A stretch of DNA of 64,000 nucleotides. Origin: Limanda limanda. Its lineage: Eukaryota > Chordata > Actinopteri > Pleuronectiformes > Pleuronectidae. Below the pieces are notes generated by a model. That model was not told the DNA's origin and searched no databases. It was given only the letters and a program-made list of their open reading frames with translations. Positions 24,551-45,345 of this stretch are shown in pieces. The stretch spans positions 7,873,906-7,937,905 of the forward strand of contig NC_083649.1 of assembly GCF_963576545.1 (NCBI RefSeq), written 5' to 3'. The number at the start of each line of letters is the position of its first letter. Positions within the stretch are counted from its first letter, which is position 1. The translations under genes and the position numbers were made by a program.

Positions 24551-25370
24551 AGCGTCAGCAGGAGATAAGACAGAGAATCGATCGACCTTTCACCTCCTGT
24601 TTGTCCAATGAGGAAGAGCCAAGTGCCACCAGGTAGAATTTGGCTTGGAGCTTTTGCAGTGTGTGACTTGAAAACGTAAACCTTCTCAAAAGCCGGGGAC
24701 CTTGTTAAATGTGTAGTTTTTGATTTCCTATATGAGATTATTCCATTGTTTTCTATTTTACGGTTTATTTGGGACATTTTCATACAGATTGACTTATATT
24801 TTTGGTTTATGTTGTTTATCAGTCCCAAATACTCACATTACATGTTCCCTATGACACGTGAGGTTCAGAACACGTGTGTTAAAAAACTGCATTACTGTGT
24901 ATTTACATGGGAAATCTTCCAGTGCTGCTACTGAGCCTGATGCTCTGGATCCTCTTCCTCCATCGAACCAACTGGATATTGATGAGGAGGAGACTGATTC
25001 ACGTTGTTTTCTGGCGTTTTCTCCAGATTTTGTTTTGTTGTTGTTGTCATGTGAATTGTTGCTTTGTTGTAAATCATCTTGAAGACGCATCTGAGATTAC
25101 GTTTCCCAGTGAGAGGAACAGTTATAGTGACAAATGCCAAGAATCAGGTTTTTCAACTGTACTTGGAAGAATCCGTCCTAACGGTCTGTGAGAACGTGTT
25201 CTTCCTGCTGAAGAAACCGAGCTTCAGATAACTGTCACTCTGAAGGATAAACACTGTTTGTGTGTATATGAATTCTTCCCTCTTATTTATCTCTACAAGA
25301 CAAAAAATCACTGTCTCCAGACGGAATGTAATACCTTACTGGAAGTCACCATATTTTTTTGTTCAAGTTT

Positions 25371-25376
25371 AATAAA
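25371..25376 (+). terminator. Candidate poly(A) signal of claudin gene 6
   Basis: AATAAA about 820 bases after the stop; none closer is obvious. Confidence 0.5.
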
Positions 25377-25995
25377 TGTTTCATTACAAAGTAAAGCGGC
25401 TGTGATTAGTTTTAAGTGTTTGTTGATATGTTATTGACAATTATAGGCTAACATCTATTTGAGAAACACACAAGTGAAGGTTTTAAATGAAAATAAATTA
25501 AGAAACTCATTTTATTTAAATAAAGATAAAATACAATATGGAAAAATATGCTTTCTTGGAGAAGTTATAATTTAATTCATGTGAAAATAATAAAACATAT
25601 AAAACTGACTTATTTAATAGACTATTTGTGGTTGTAGCTTGACGACAATAATAATTATATTATATTAATAATAATTTTTTTTAAAATGATAGTTTGAGTA
25701 ACCTGCTATTAGGCCAACATATTTGTTTTATGTAATGCATAAAACAGAAAATAATGACACCTAAAACTATCCCCCGAAGCTACAAGGACGGCGAGATTAA
25801 AGATTGTGTTGAGCCTGATTAAGGTAGGTTGGTAGTTTGTGCGTGTGTGTGTGTGAGTATGTTGTGTTTGTGTGTGTGGGACGAGGGTTTTGCATGTTGG
25901 AAACAGGTTTTTCTGCACTGTGGATGCTGCTAGAATGAAACTGGTTTATTGTGTTCTACATTACTCTCCTTTATTTTGTTACAGAAACACATTCT

Positions 25996-26139
<144 letters not shown>

Positions 26140-26856
26140 TGAGCACTGACCTCACTTACATTTATCTTTGAAACATATTACAACTCTTTTCATCACTTTC
26201 GGCTCAGTTCAGCGTTTCAGCAGAGAGATGGTTTGTGACGGGATCAAGACTTATTTTATTTTCTTATTATTCCTTCTGTTTTGACCAGTTTTTGTTGCTT
26301 CCAAAAATAATCTCTTGAAACAAAGGTAACAAGGGCGGGAGGAGATGATGTCACGGCTTCACAGCTCGTGCCCTCCTCCTTGTTTTGTCTGACACCCTCC
26401 TCCCCTTCCTCTTCCCTGTAGTCTAGGTGGTGCATCTCCACCTGTCGCCAGAAGCACGCAGGCAGCCGCTCAGGTGACAGAAGAGGCAGAGCATTCTCAG
26501 GTAGGAGAATAAAGAGAGGAGGGAGAGGAGGGAGAGGGGGAGGAGAGGACAGTAGTCAGGGATGTGAAGGGGGAGGGACAGTCGAGTGTAAACAAATGAA
26601 CCGAGGCAGGTCTGAGACACACCTGGTGTCAAGTTAACGCTGGTGAAGACTGCGCCGACGAGAGAAAGAGTCGGAGAGACGAAGAGATGGAGGCGAACGA
26701 AAACTGCAACATCACAGGTTGACAAAGAGAAACTCAGAGGGAGAAACCAGACGGAAGAGAAGTGACCAGAGAGACCGGGGGTGGAAGCACGAGTCAAAAC
26801 ATCTGTGAGGATTGTTTCTCCAGCAGCTCCAGAGATCTTCCCGCCTCCTCAGCACC

Positions 26857-27834
26857 ATGGCGTCCACGGGGATGCAGATGCTGGCCGCCGCCCTCTGCCT
26901 CCTGGGTTGGGCGGGGGTCATCCTCAGCTGCCTGCTGCCCATGTGGAGGGTCACCGCCTTCGTGGGCAGCACCATAGTCACCTCCCAGACCATCTGGGAG
27001 GGCATCTGGATGACCTGTGTGGTCCAGAGCACGGGCCAGATGTCGTGCAAGCCGTACGACTCCCTCCTGGCTCTCAGCGCTGACCTGCAAGCCGCCAGGG
27101 CGCTCACCGTCATCGCCATCGTCACAGGCGGCGCGGGCCTCATACTGGCCTTCATTGGTGGGAAGTGCACTCGCTTCTTGGATGAAGAAGATGGCGGCAT
27201 TAAGGGCAAGGTGGCCTTGGCGGCAGGGGGAGTGCTGATCGCCACGGGGCTTCTGTGTTTGATTCCCACGTCTTGGGTGGCCGGGGCCGTGGTGAGGAAG
27301 TTCTACAGCGCCGCCAATGATGCTCAGCGGCGGGAGATCGGAGCCTGTCTCTACATCGGCTGGGGGGCGTCCATCCTGCTCATTCTGGGAGGGGGTTTGT
27401 TCATCAGCTCAACGTGCCCCCTCAAACCCAGTGACACAGACAAGAGCCCCTCAGTCCGCTACCTGGTGGTCCGCTCCTCCAACGGGTCCGGCAAGTCGGG
27501 TCCTCAGCCCAGCAGGGTGCCGTCGGCGAAGGCCCAGCCCGTCGCTGCGGCGTTTCCTCGCTCCCAAAGCTACGATGGGACGTCCACAAAGTCTCAGCTG
27601 CACAAGAGGCCTCCCTGGGAAGACGGGCCTGAGCCTGGCTCCAGGCACGAGTCCGAGAAATCCTGGGCGCCATCGACCAAATCTCAGATGAAGAGGCCGG
27701 AGTCGACCAAGTCTGAAGCGAGCGAGGCGCTGTCGACCAAGTCTCAGCTGAAACGAGCCGAACTGGACGAGACTTTATCGGAAAAGAGTGAAAATCCGGA
27801 TGAATCCTCCAATCCAGCTAGAACATACCTATAA
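26857..27834 (+). CDS. Claudin with a long repeat-bearing tail, gene 7 of cluster
   Basis: 325 residues in one exon, against about 210 for its neighbours. Residues 1-184 are a normal claudin: MASTGMQMLA start in ACCATGG context, W30, GIW 49-51, C54, C64, R81 and four TM segments. The second loop has lost the usual YNP (KFYSAANDAQRREIG). From about residue 185 a 140-residue hydrophilic tail follows, rich in Ser, Lys, Pro and Glu. It contains four copies of the motif S-T-K-S-(Q/E), coded at about 27580, 27670, 27702 and 27732, mostly followed by Leu/Met-Lys-Arg. The end is ARTYL rather than YV. The codons for the motif are similar (tcgaccaa(a/g)tct), pointing to recent internal duplication. The tail offers many basic and phosphorylatable sites; its function is unknown. 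Confidence 0.93.
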   Translation: MASTGMQMLAAALCLLGWAGVILSCLLPMWRVTAFVGSTIVTSQTIWEGIWMTCVVQSTGQMSCKPYDSLLALSADLQAARALTVIAIVTGGAGLILAFIGGKCTRFLDEEDGGIKGKVALAAGGVLIATGLLCLIPTSWVAGAVVRKFYSAANDAQRREIGACLYIGWGASILLILGGGLFISSTCPLKPSDTDKSPSVRYLVVRSSNGSGKSGPQPSRVPSAKAQPVAAAFPRSQSYDGTSTKSQLHKRPPWEDGPEPGSRHESEKSWAPSTKSQMKRPESTKSEASEALSTKSQLKRAELDETLSEKSENPDESSNPARTYL

Positions 27835-27984
27835 TATGAACTGACCTACATTTATGCACAATGCAACTATGTTATCTTTACTAAGAGTGATTTAGATGTT
27901 CACCTGTTACACTGACGTTAGATGAGGTAGAATAGTCTTTGTCCTTCATCATGTTGTTTTGATTGAAGCGTGCTCTAATCCTGA

Positions 27985-27990
27985 AATAAA
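27985..27990 (+). terminator. Candidate poly(A) signal of claudin gene 7
   Basis: AATAAA about 150 bases after the stop. Another AATAAA-type site near 28439 could give a longer 3' UTR. Confidence 0.5.
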
Positions 27991-27999
27991 ACAGGGGAA

Positions 28000-28843
28000 G
28001 TTACATTTGTCTTATTGTTAGAAAACAAGCTTCGTGAATTTAAAATCACCGGCATCGATGTTGACGTGTGAAGTTTGAAAAGCTAAGAGATTTTATATTA
28101 CTCCTTAAATGCACTTGAAGAACATAAATCCATCCGTATACTTGTATCTTGTTTGTTTGTTTGACCTGACACAACCTGAATGCAACATTATCAAGGAAGC
28201 AACAACATGTTTAACTTCAACTTTGCATCCATGATTTTGAATTGTGAGCATCGATGTCTGAGCTCAGCTGATGAGCGACCCCTCGATGACAGACCCCACT
28301 TGTTGCAAATGAAGTTTAATTTACCCACAGCGGTAAAATTGTTATCATTCATGTGAGTTTTATTTTGTAAAGATTAAGATGTGATACTTTTTGGTGTGAA
28401 ATGTGATTTTATGTTTTATTTTGTATGTTTACTTGCCAATAAACGACTGCAACGTGATCAGGTTGAGTCACAGCCCTTTTTATTTTTAACTACTAGTATC
28501 TGTAAACATTACAGATCCCCCTCTGGACTCTCGGTCCACTTCCTGGCTATTAAAATCCACAGGACAAACAGGTTTGACAGAGAGTGCGCTCACAGAGGAG
28601 CTGTGAAGTGTTGGAGGAGGGAGGGAACTATGTATTTGGAAAGAATTAAACTTGGGTTTCAGTGAGAAGATGCAGCAGCATCACTATTGAGTCATAATCC
28701 AACGCTGCTGGTCGTCAAAATGCAAAATACATTTTCCATTGTGAGGTTGATACACAACTTAAACCTGTATGAATGTTGTTTTTTTACTTAATACTGTAAA
28801 ATATAAAAATTAAAGGAAAGAAAAAACTAAAAGAATAGAAGAT

Positions 28844-28891
<48 letters not shown>

Positions 28892-31788
28892 GTATGGAGT
28901 AAAATAAACAAATAAGAAATGTTTGATGACTGACATTGGGTAAAGCACTTGACTACACTGATACCTTTGCTTCTCAGGTAGTTTTGAGAGACACCTCCAT
29001 CTTGTGGTCGGAGACGGATCTACAGGTTTGTCTCTCTCTCCCTCATCCTTCTCCTGGATGATGAGCTTCATCCTTGCCTTTGTCCTTCAGGCAAACTGGG
29101 TATTTTGAAGTTCAAATGATTTTGTCTGCTTAGTGTGAAGAACACACACACACACACAGACACGCATAGTGTGTAGCAGTTTTCAGACATTTGCAAAATA
29201 CAAATTAGCTGCTCCTAATTCTCCTTTATTTTTATAATCATTGTTGAAAGCATGCATCCATTTGGCTCTAAAATAGTTGCTTGAAGTAGTAAATTAAAAA
29301 CATTCTCATGCTGGATGTTGTGATAATGTCACTGTTGCAATTTAAGTTAAAACATTTTTTCTTAAATGATAGTGGGTGATTTTAAAAGTCTAATGCACTT
29401 TTGTTCTTGTTCACCTGTAGATAATATCACTGCAGCATGATTGATTGTTAATGACGTAAAATTGTTTTCTCCAAATGACCAAACCTGCTGGACAGGATTA
29501 CATTTTTCCGCCCTGTAAGTTAATATGTACTATGATGCATATTCGGGTTCAGGTATCGAGTTTCTACAAAAGTTTATCAGGAAAGATGAAATACTTGGAG
29601 GATGTTGTAGTTTTCTCTGTATTTGAGATAAATGCATTTCACGGACACGATAGGAAGCAAGAAGGATTTTATAAACATCAACGAAACAAACTGAAGATAT
29701 CGACACAAACAGCAGGACAACATCAGCAACACAGACACACAGAGACATGTACAATCACTGCTGCTATGAAATAACAAAATAACTTGAGGTTAAAAATCAT
29801 ATGAACTTGCATCATTTCTTTTATCACTTCAAAACAAACCCACATGTCTACAGATGCAACTTGAATCCCCTTATAGAACAAGAAAACAAACAATATTTAC
29901 AAGTTCCCAACAAAGGTAAACCTCAAGAACACGTGTGATGTTATTAAAGGATTTATAGCACAAATAAATATGTTTAAAGATGCAAACTGCAGAACAATGT
30001 TTTGTTAGAAAGAAAACAACATTTCTACTTGAACGTCCCACACAATAGAAAAGTAAGCCGCACTCAATGATAACCCCGTCATTACGGCAATAATGAACCA
30101 ATCAGTGATCAATGTTTAGTCCAGAGCGACGTCAGTGTCCAAATAAACAAACACGTAGAATCTCTGGCCGAAACATTTTTTGATCAGCCGCTCCCTTTTT
30201 AAGAATGTGATGAGTGAGTTTCGTAGAGAAAAGGTTCACTCACATCTTTATGAAACCAAACACACACTCTACTGGCAGAACTATGGAACATGTGAATCAC
30301 TGATATCCAAGTTAAATCAAATCTCCTGTTCACAAAAAGGTCAAACAATAATGGATATCATAGTGTTAATCTAAGGGGAAAAACAATGAGAGTCTATCTG
30401 TAGTGATTGTCTCCAACTCAAACCCTGAGAGAAAAAAAACAAAGAAGAAAATAATAAGGCGGCCGTCAACCTGAAACTGATAGAAACTCTGAAGCTGAGA
30501 CACAAGAGCAAGATATCATATAAAACCTCAGTAACTCAAATCACAACCATACAAAATAAAGTTCAAGGCACATCAACAGTCTAGAGTACAAAAAAACAAA
30601 AACTTGAAAAGGCATAGTATTAAAATAGTATGTTACACGTATGTTAACTACTATGAAGAAGCACTAGAAACTATAAACAAAGGCACCAGTGTGCTGTTTT
30701 CAATTAAGGCCGTTCATGACCGAAACAGCAAAACAACTAATTAAATTCAAATATCAAAACACTGAATTCAACATTTTTATGGAGTCGTCACCTCTTGACA
30801 CTGTTCCTGCAAACACACACACTCAACAAATCTTGACAAGCTCCCATTAGATATCACTGACTAGGAGTTATCTACACATCTGCCAAGGAGTTTCCATCAC
30901 TGCCCACTTGTCTGCTGGTTGGATTACGTAGAAACTAGAAAACATCTTTACATGAAACTCTGTATAAGGAAGTGACATGGGTCCTAGATCCAGGAATCTT
31001 ATATTTCACTTTTTTAGCATTTGCAAAATAAGGCGTTGTTCAGATATTCCCCAGAGTTCCCAGTGCACTTCACGGGTCTTGATGAAAAGATTCAGGCACA
31101 TTGACAGGACCAATACCTTGGCAGCCATTCTAGTTCATGTATATTTAGTTTTCAAAGATAACTTCAACCGTGGTTTTTTACAGGCAGAATCAGAAATGTT
31201 TGAGAAACACTTTTCTGGTATGAAAGAAAATGACCAAAATGTAACTAATGCACAAAATCCTCTGGTTATTTTTAACTATTTGAAATGGTCTCCACCATGA
31301 AATGATCATTCCCTGAATTACATCTGATGAAGGGTGTAAAGCCAGTATCTGAAAAGAACAACAAAGTGAAATACAGTGAATCCCTGTCCCATCGTGTTGT
31401 TAAGGCATCGCTGTGTAACGTGTCATTAAGGCGTGAGTCTATATCGGAGTATCCCTTAAAACCACACAAAAAACATCATCAAATAAAAACCCACTCATAA
31501 ATCCATCTTCAGCACCAAATACTGAATCAGTGTGAGATACATGGCTCTCACCACCGCGTGCTTTGCATATGAAAGAAATATTAAAGGTGCCGTAGTGTAA
31601 GAGGTGGCAACAGCCGAGCGTGGCAGACTGACACTTTGCTGTTGAGGATTTAGTCTTTCAGAAACACAGAGTCTAGATGCGTGTATGTTTGTGTCTGTTA
31701 GTTTCAGCCAGGTAAAAAAACGACCTAAGAAAATAGTGAATCACATCAGCCGGTGTCCTCGTCCCTTGTCATCTGAGCAGGATGAGGA
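28000..31788. other. Intergenic and merlin-gene 3' UTR
   Basis: No exon of another gene was recognised. The part nearest 31788 is 3' UTR of the minus-strand merlin gene, but I could not identify its poly(A) site. An AT microsatellite lies at 28847-28888 and a short CA run near 29143. Confidence 0.45.
28847..28888. repeat. (AT)21 microsatellite
   Basis: Uninterrupted AT run. Confidence 0.97.
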
Positions 31789-39836
<8,048 letters not shown>

Positions 39837-40139
39837 TTTGAGGGTTTAGCTGTCAAAATAAACCTGTGGAGAAATAACAACAATGCTTTTCAGGAACACA
39901 AACACACAACATCAAACCAGAACAGAGATGGAGGCTGCTGATAAATAAATGTTTTAAACTTCAGGAGGGGAGCATCTGTCCTGACAGGGACATGTCAGTG
40001 GATGGTGGACATCTCCCATCAGGCAACACGAATAAACACAGATACGTGCGTTCATTATTTGTTTAACTCAACGTGTATTTGTATTTAAATAATAAAAAGC
40101 ACAGGAGGCCAGTTACCAGGGAGGAAAGTGAGAAACTTC

Positions 40140-40515
40140 TGCCGTCCAACGAGGCTCGGATGAGGCTGGGCTGCTTTTCTGTTGTTGGGGGGGCGCAGAG
40201 CGATGCTAAGCTAACGGGTGCTAGCTTCGCGGCTAGGCTACCAAAACGCACCAAAACAAGTTGTAAAAAGCGCGTAACTTGGGATTCTCCATGTCGGAAC
40301 CCGCCGGGCGAACCGAGCCTGTGCGTTAGAACCTGTTCCTCACACAGAGACACGGAGACAATGTCCCCAGGGAGGACGGGAGCGGAGGGGTTTAGCTTGT
40401 TAGCTCCGCAGGACTTTCCAGGAGAGTTTTTGTTTTGACCCTGCAGGTTGGAACAGGAACTGCAGCCGGGGACGCGGCCCACTGCGCATGTGCGTGAATT
40501 TGGACGCTCCGTGTT
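40140..40515 (-). promoter_or_regulatory. CpG-rich promoter region of the merlin gene
   Basis: A local rise in CpG dinucleotides (gcgcagagcgatg, cttcgcggc, aagcgcgtaac, acccgccgggcgaaccg) in otherwise AT-rich surroundings, 0.3-0.7 kb upstream of the merlin start codon. TGCGCATGTGCG at 40483-40494 is close to an NRF1 site. There is no TATA box, as usual for a housekeeping-type promoter. A non-coding first exon is likely, because an acceptor-like TTTGACAG lies just before the start codon; its donor was not identified. Confidence 0.65.
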
Positions 40516-40977
40516 GCTCTTTAAAGAGTTTTATATATTATTAAAGATAAAAAGTGTGATGGCCGTGAAAGCAGCTGCAGGAAAGGACTTGTCTGACAGA
40601 AGTGCAGGTTGCTATGAAAGACAGAAGAAGCAGATCCGTTCCCTGTCAGTCTGAACTGAGGGAACAGTGCAGCCTGAATCCACGTTTCCTGGTCTGCAGG
40701 AAGTTTTTGGACTTTTATTTCCTGCATCGACTCCCTGTCATCTTGTTTTGAATTCCCTAGAAGAAAGAAGCAGCTCAGCTCCTGAAGGTAACACTCACCA
40801 CTGCTCACCTCCTGCAAGAGGCTTCCTGTCGCCTTACGTGCAGCTGCCTGTTGATTTCAAAACCATGTGACAGCTCAGACAAGATCAGATCAAACTGCAT
40901 GTGCCAATTGTCTTAATTGTGTGCTTGAATGCTGTTTTAAGATAAGACAATATAAGATAATCCTTTAGTAGTTCCAC
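40516..40977. other. Intergenic upstream of the merlin promoter
   Basis: No exon or known repeat was recognised until a TE-like aagataagacaatataagata stretch near 40939. Confidence 0.4.
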
Positions 40978-41775
40978 AATGGGGAAATTTCAAATATTAA
41001 ACCTGCAAGAGGTAAAAATAGGCACTCGTAAGCTAATAATAGATACCATAAGCAATATAGTAAAATATGAATGTGTGAATAAAACCCCACAGCCCTGGTT
41101 AACTAGTCGTTTAGGGCTGTGAGGTTTTTCAATAAGTTGTAATTGATTACTAATAACTCTGTTGCAATATGCACAATACTTCTTATTGCCACACACCCTC
41201 CTCCAACCACTGATCATTGGAACATTTGTACATTTGCACTACTGTTAATCTTTTTTTGTACTACTGTATTACCCCACCTATAGTGTATTCATATTTATAT
41301 ATATTTATATTTTTATCCTACTCATAGTGTATTCATCGCTCTTATATCATACAATTCCTGTTAATACTGTAATATTCCATTTATATTTCTACTGTTCAGA
41401 TCTTATTTATTTACATTTTCACTTTAATATGCACAATACTCTGCACTTTTACTGCCTTTTTTGCACTTCTGGTTAGACGCTAAACTGCATTTCGTTGTAT
41501 ATGTACCTGTACTGTGCAATGACAATAAAGTTGAATCTAATCTAATCTAATCTAATCTAATACATAAAGAAAACCCCAAGAGTTTAGTTTGGCACATGGA
41601 TGCATCGTGAGAGATCCGTCACCTGAGCACAAACATGTAAAAGAACATAATGTACATAGGAGCAGTTTGTGCCTTCATTCTACTTGTGTTGCATCTTTTT
41701 AGTTGTTTCTACTGTAGTTGAAAAGTAAGTTTTATGACCTTTATCTTCATACATGCACAACCTGTCCAAATACGT
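40978..41775. repeat. Left arm of inverted repeat flanking METTL27 copy A
   Basis: Bases 40978-41187 and 41566-41775 are the reverse complement of about 45346-45757 (for example ccctggttaactagtcgttt against its inverse). The arm is interrupted by a retroelement tail at about 41188-41565. The arms overlap the 5' part of an LTR (41713 on), so the inversion-duplication postdates that LTR. Confidence 0.8.
41188..41565 (+). mobile_element. LINE 3' tail ending in (TCTAA)n
   Basis: Ends cgttgtatatgtacctgtactgtgcaatgacaataaagttgaatctaatctaa, a very common teleost LINE terminus. It is absent from the matching right arm at 45560, so it inserted after the inverted duplication formed. Confidence 0.8.
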
Positions 41776-42061
41776 TATGACCTGAACTGTTTTATGGTCT
41801 GATCTGTGTAGGACCTGAAAACTGTCACACCCTTTTTACCACTTATTTACTCTCCAAAGAACTGAATGTATGACTGCTTGTCGCCAAAGGAAACATATGT
41901 AAATCAGTTGCCTGTGTTTAGATTCCTCTCTCAACCTACAGAGCAAGCCTTAGTCCTCCTATATGAGATCCTTGTATTTGACTGTCATGCATCTTCATCC
42001 AGATCCCTTCTGCAGAAAGCCCCTTGTTAAATACACAACTCATTTCCAGATTTCTATCACA
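41713..42061 (+). mobile_element. Solo LTR A
   Basis: Begins TGT (tgtagttgaaaagtaag) and ends ACA (atttctatcaca), flanked on both sides by the 4-bp target duplication ctac (41709-41712, 42062-42065). It contains a TATA-like ctatatgag and an attaaata signal. Its 3' part recurs with the same flank near 46085-46238, so it predates the METTL27 duplication. Confidence 0.8.
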
Positions 42062-42602
42062 CTACACCTCCTCTTTTTCCTTCGATGTGTATTTTTACTT
42101 GTTTCATGTCTGGACTCATTTTATGTCTTTTTGTGGCTGTTTTGCATCAATTTGAGTTGTTTTCATTTGTGCAGACCTTTCGGTAATGACTTTGCTTCTC
42201 TTGTTTAAAATATGAACTTATTTTGAGACTCTGTGGTTGTTTCCCTGCTTCTCTTTGTGATCGTTTAGAGTTTCTTTGTGCTCACTTTGCGTTTATGGTT
42301 AATCTTTCTTTCTATCTGTGTTCAGATTGTATCGTACCAACCTCATTTCATATGTCTTTGCATCTCTTCGTAGTTGTTTAGCAACACATGACATCACAAA
42401 ACGAATCACTGGTCATTGAAAAACATGATCAGTTTGTTAGTTGGAGAGGAATGAAGCAAAGTGAGCTGTAATTTTCATTTGCCATAAAACAGTACACTCT
42501 TTAATAAGTGATATCTCAATCTGCTACCTGTTGTCATATTGCTATATAACTTGATTATTTTGCAGCGGGCTCTTTCTTTTGTCCGTTGTACAGTTTTACA
42601 AG

Positions 42603-44609
42603 ATGTCGGCTGGCAGCAACTCATTCGAAGAAGTGAAAGCAGTCGTCTTATCCGCTCATGATAACGCTACATTCAATGTTGACTTCTACAGCTCCTGGGC
42701 AGAGAACTATGACAAGGTGAGATGACTGAGGAAACATACAATTTGATATGCACAAAATATTGGCAATGGTGATGGTTGCAAACAAGGCTAAGAGAAAAAA
42801 GAACTTCCGTCAAAAATATCCATGTACATTATGTTTACTTTTCTCCTGTGCACTCGCACTGTGTACTATATATACTGTACTATTTTTATATACTGTCTAA
42901 CAATAACATTACCATCATATCATCAGTACTATTACCATCATCTTGCCACTGCACCTTATCTACCTATTTATCTTGTGTTTCTGTTTTTATTCTTTCTATC
43001 TCAATATTTTTTATTTTATTCTATTGAATTGTATTTTATTGTATTCAAATATACCTGCTACTATGACGACTTAATTTCCCTTCGGGGATGAATAAAGTAA
43101 TCTATCTATCTATCTATCTTAAATAATTCAAACACATTTCTTTACAGGATGTGGCTGTTCTTGAATACCGTGCACCGACCCTCGCAGCAAACAGCATCTC
43201 CAAGCATTTCAGTGGTGACCGGGAAAAAGCCGTCTTGTTGGATGTGGCCTGTGGGACAGGACTAGTGGCCAAGCAGGTAAACTCACTAGACTGAGAACAA
43301 ACTAGTCTCAGACACAGAAATACATTATATGAAATTAGACAAGGAAATCATTGTCTTTTTTGTATTTTAACTGTTCAGAACTTTCTTCCTTGTTGTAATT
43401 TGTTTTAGTTTTCATGTTAAATTGACCTGTGTGACCAAATAACTAGCAGTCCCTGTCTTAAAGTTGAAGAAACATGGATTTGGACGATTTGTGGGTGTTG
43501 ATGGAAGCGAGGCGATGCTGGAGTTGGCCAGAGGGATTGGTTTGTACCAGGAGCTGAAGCAGTCACTGCTGGGAGACGAGCCACTGCCGGTCCACTGGGG
43601 TAATTCAATGGTGCATTAATCCACATGGTTCGTTGACCACTGTGATTCAGTACAGGAAAAGGTGGTTTCATCCAGTTTTTGTAGTGTGTTGTTATTATTA
43701 TTATATCTTTATTTATATAGCACTTCTCAAACGATAGTTACAAAGTGCTTGACCAATACATGCAAATACTGGAAAATTTACAAAAACTCAGTTATAAAAG
43801 AACATAAGCATGGCCTCCCAATGCAATAATGAAAACTATAATTAGATAAAATAGGGAAAATGCAGTACGATAAAATTCTGATTTGAGCTTTGATTTAAAG
43901 GAAGCTCCTGTCCCAGCCTGCCGTAGTTTATTGGGCAGGGTGCTGCAGAGCCATGGAGCTCTTATGTCAAAAGCTCTGTCCCCCTTAGTCGTCAGCTGAG
44001 AATCTGGAACAGTTCAAAGGTCAGATGAATATTATCTCTGTTTAGTATGTATGTTGCATTTTAATCACTGTTGAAAGTTGTGGTTGTTTCGTTGATGAGT
44101 CTTGGGGGGAAAACCCATATTTAATATGAGTCTTTAGCATTATCAGTAGATAAAGACATAACATTTTAAATATGTTTATCTCTTAATGAACTCTTCTTCT
44201 GCTTCGCTGCTCCTCGTCCAGCGGATTCATTTGATGCGGTTCTGATGGTTGGAGCGCTCTGTGGTGGTCACGCCCCCGTGGCTACGGTTAGAGATCTCTG
44301 CAAAGCCACTAAACCAGGTGAGATTTTAGTTTTTTGTTGTGTCAGTATCTCCTGTTGAGTTTTAATCATTCAACAGCACCGCTACACTGTCGCCTGTGTC
44401 CACTAGGTGGCTACGTTTGCATGACGACCAGAAGCAACATTGACAATCTGGAATACAAAGGCGCCCTGGACCGCGAGCTGAAGCAGATGGAAGAAGAGGG
44501 GCTGTGGATTTGTGTGGAGGTGATTGAGGTGAAAGACTGGGAGAGGTCTGTGACAGAGAAGGAGGGGCGCTACTCACCCGGTGTTGTGTACCTCTATAAG
44601 AAAATCTAA
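42603..44609 (+). CDS. mettl27: METTL27-like methyltransferase, copy A
   Basis: Five exons: 42603-42716, 43148-43276, 43464-43599, 44222-44317, 44407-44609. All have GT/AG borders and join in frame to 225 residues. The class I SAM-dependent methyltransferase fold is recognisable from motif I LLDVACGTGLVAKQ in exon 2, the acidic end of strand 2 (GVDGSEAMLELAR) in exon 3, motif DAVLMVGAL in exon 4 and GGYVCMTTR in exon 5. The family N-terminal part ends DFYSSWAENYDK. Human METTL27 (formerly WBSCR27) is about 245 residues and lies beside CLDN3/CLDN4, which supports the name; its substrate is not known to me. Poly(A) signal at 45208. The exon 3 acceptor is ttaaag, weaker than ttacag in copy B. 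Intron 1 carries a LINE tail missing from copy B. Confidence 0.88.
42869..43120 (+). mobile_element. LINE 3' tail in intron 1 of METTL27 copy A
   Basis: About 250 bases ending aatttcccttcggggatgaataaagtaatctatctatcta, a typical teleost LINE terminus. Copy B has the uninterrupted intron at 48316, so this inserted after the duplication. Confidence 0.85.
43685..44010 (-). repeat. Dispersed repeat in intron 3, copy A
   Basis: tatctttatttatatagcacttctcaaa to cttagtcgtcagctgagaatct resembles a fish LINE 3' region in reverse. The same insertion is in copy B (48908-49235), so it predates the duplication. Confidence 0.65.
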
Positions 44610-45207
44610 CAGAGTACCCAGCAAACATGAGTTCTTAACAGCCAAGTACGAAATGAAATTACTCGAAAAGATACCAAATATTCCAATAATAGAATAATGA
44701 ATTTCACCAAAAAGAAGTGTTACAATATATTTGTTTCAGACCCAAACCTGAGAATGTGAAACTTCATGATTATTATCATTTAAACATATTTTTCATCAGG
44801 GTTTCCCATAATGTAGCTAATTCCTGCACCACCAGCACAAACTCTCTATGAGAGAGGTGGACAGGACACTAAAGTGAGCTCAATTAACTAGGTGTTAAAC
44901 CAAGGCACAGTATCTGACTCCAACCTTAAAATTACCTCCTTTGTCTTATTACCATAATAGGTCTTTGCACGTAGACACTGCGGTTTATTAAAAAAAGAGA
45001 ATGGCCAGATAATGTAATCAGCAACCGTGCAGCCATACATCTCAGAGAACAAGCATGTTGCCCCAGAAAGGAGCTTCCAGTAGTTTTGTCTCAGTTGTTA
45101 TGCTTAACAATATCCATGTTACCCGAATGAGCTTCTTGCAGTGAAACTGGTGTTTGCAGATATGCAGAGAAGTCTTACTAATGGAAATCAATTGCTTGGA
45201 CATGTGT

Positions 45208-45213
45208 AATAAA
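45208..45213 (+). terminator. Poly(A) signal of METTL27 copy A
   Basis: AATAAA 600 bases after the stop, conserved at 51443-51448 in copy B. Confidence 0.5.
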
Positions 45214-45345
45214 TGAAAATATAATATATGTGTACTCTGTGTCTTTAATGTCTTAATATCTGCAGCGCATTAATCAAGCAACTGGTTAATGATTGTGAAT
45301 AAGAATCATGCACAGAGATTCAGGTTAAGTGTCACTTAAGTATTT

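Larger units (their letters stand above)
41940..45340 (+). repeat. Segmental duplication unit A
   Basis: Contains METTL27 copy A with upstream and downstream flanks that match 46090-51585 at high identity (for example the blocks at 42070-42550 and 44610-45335). Identity ends at gtgtcacttaag here and gtgtcacttaaa there. Confidence 0.85.
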
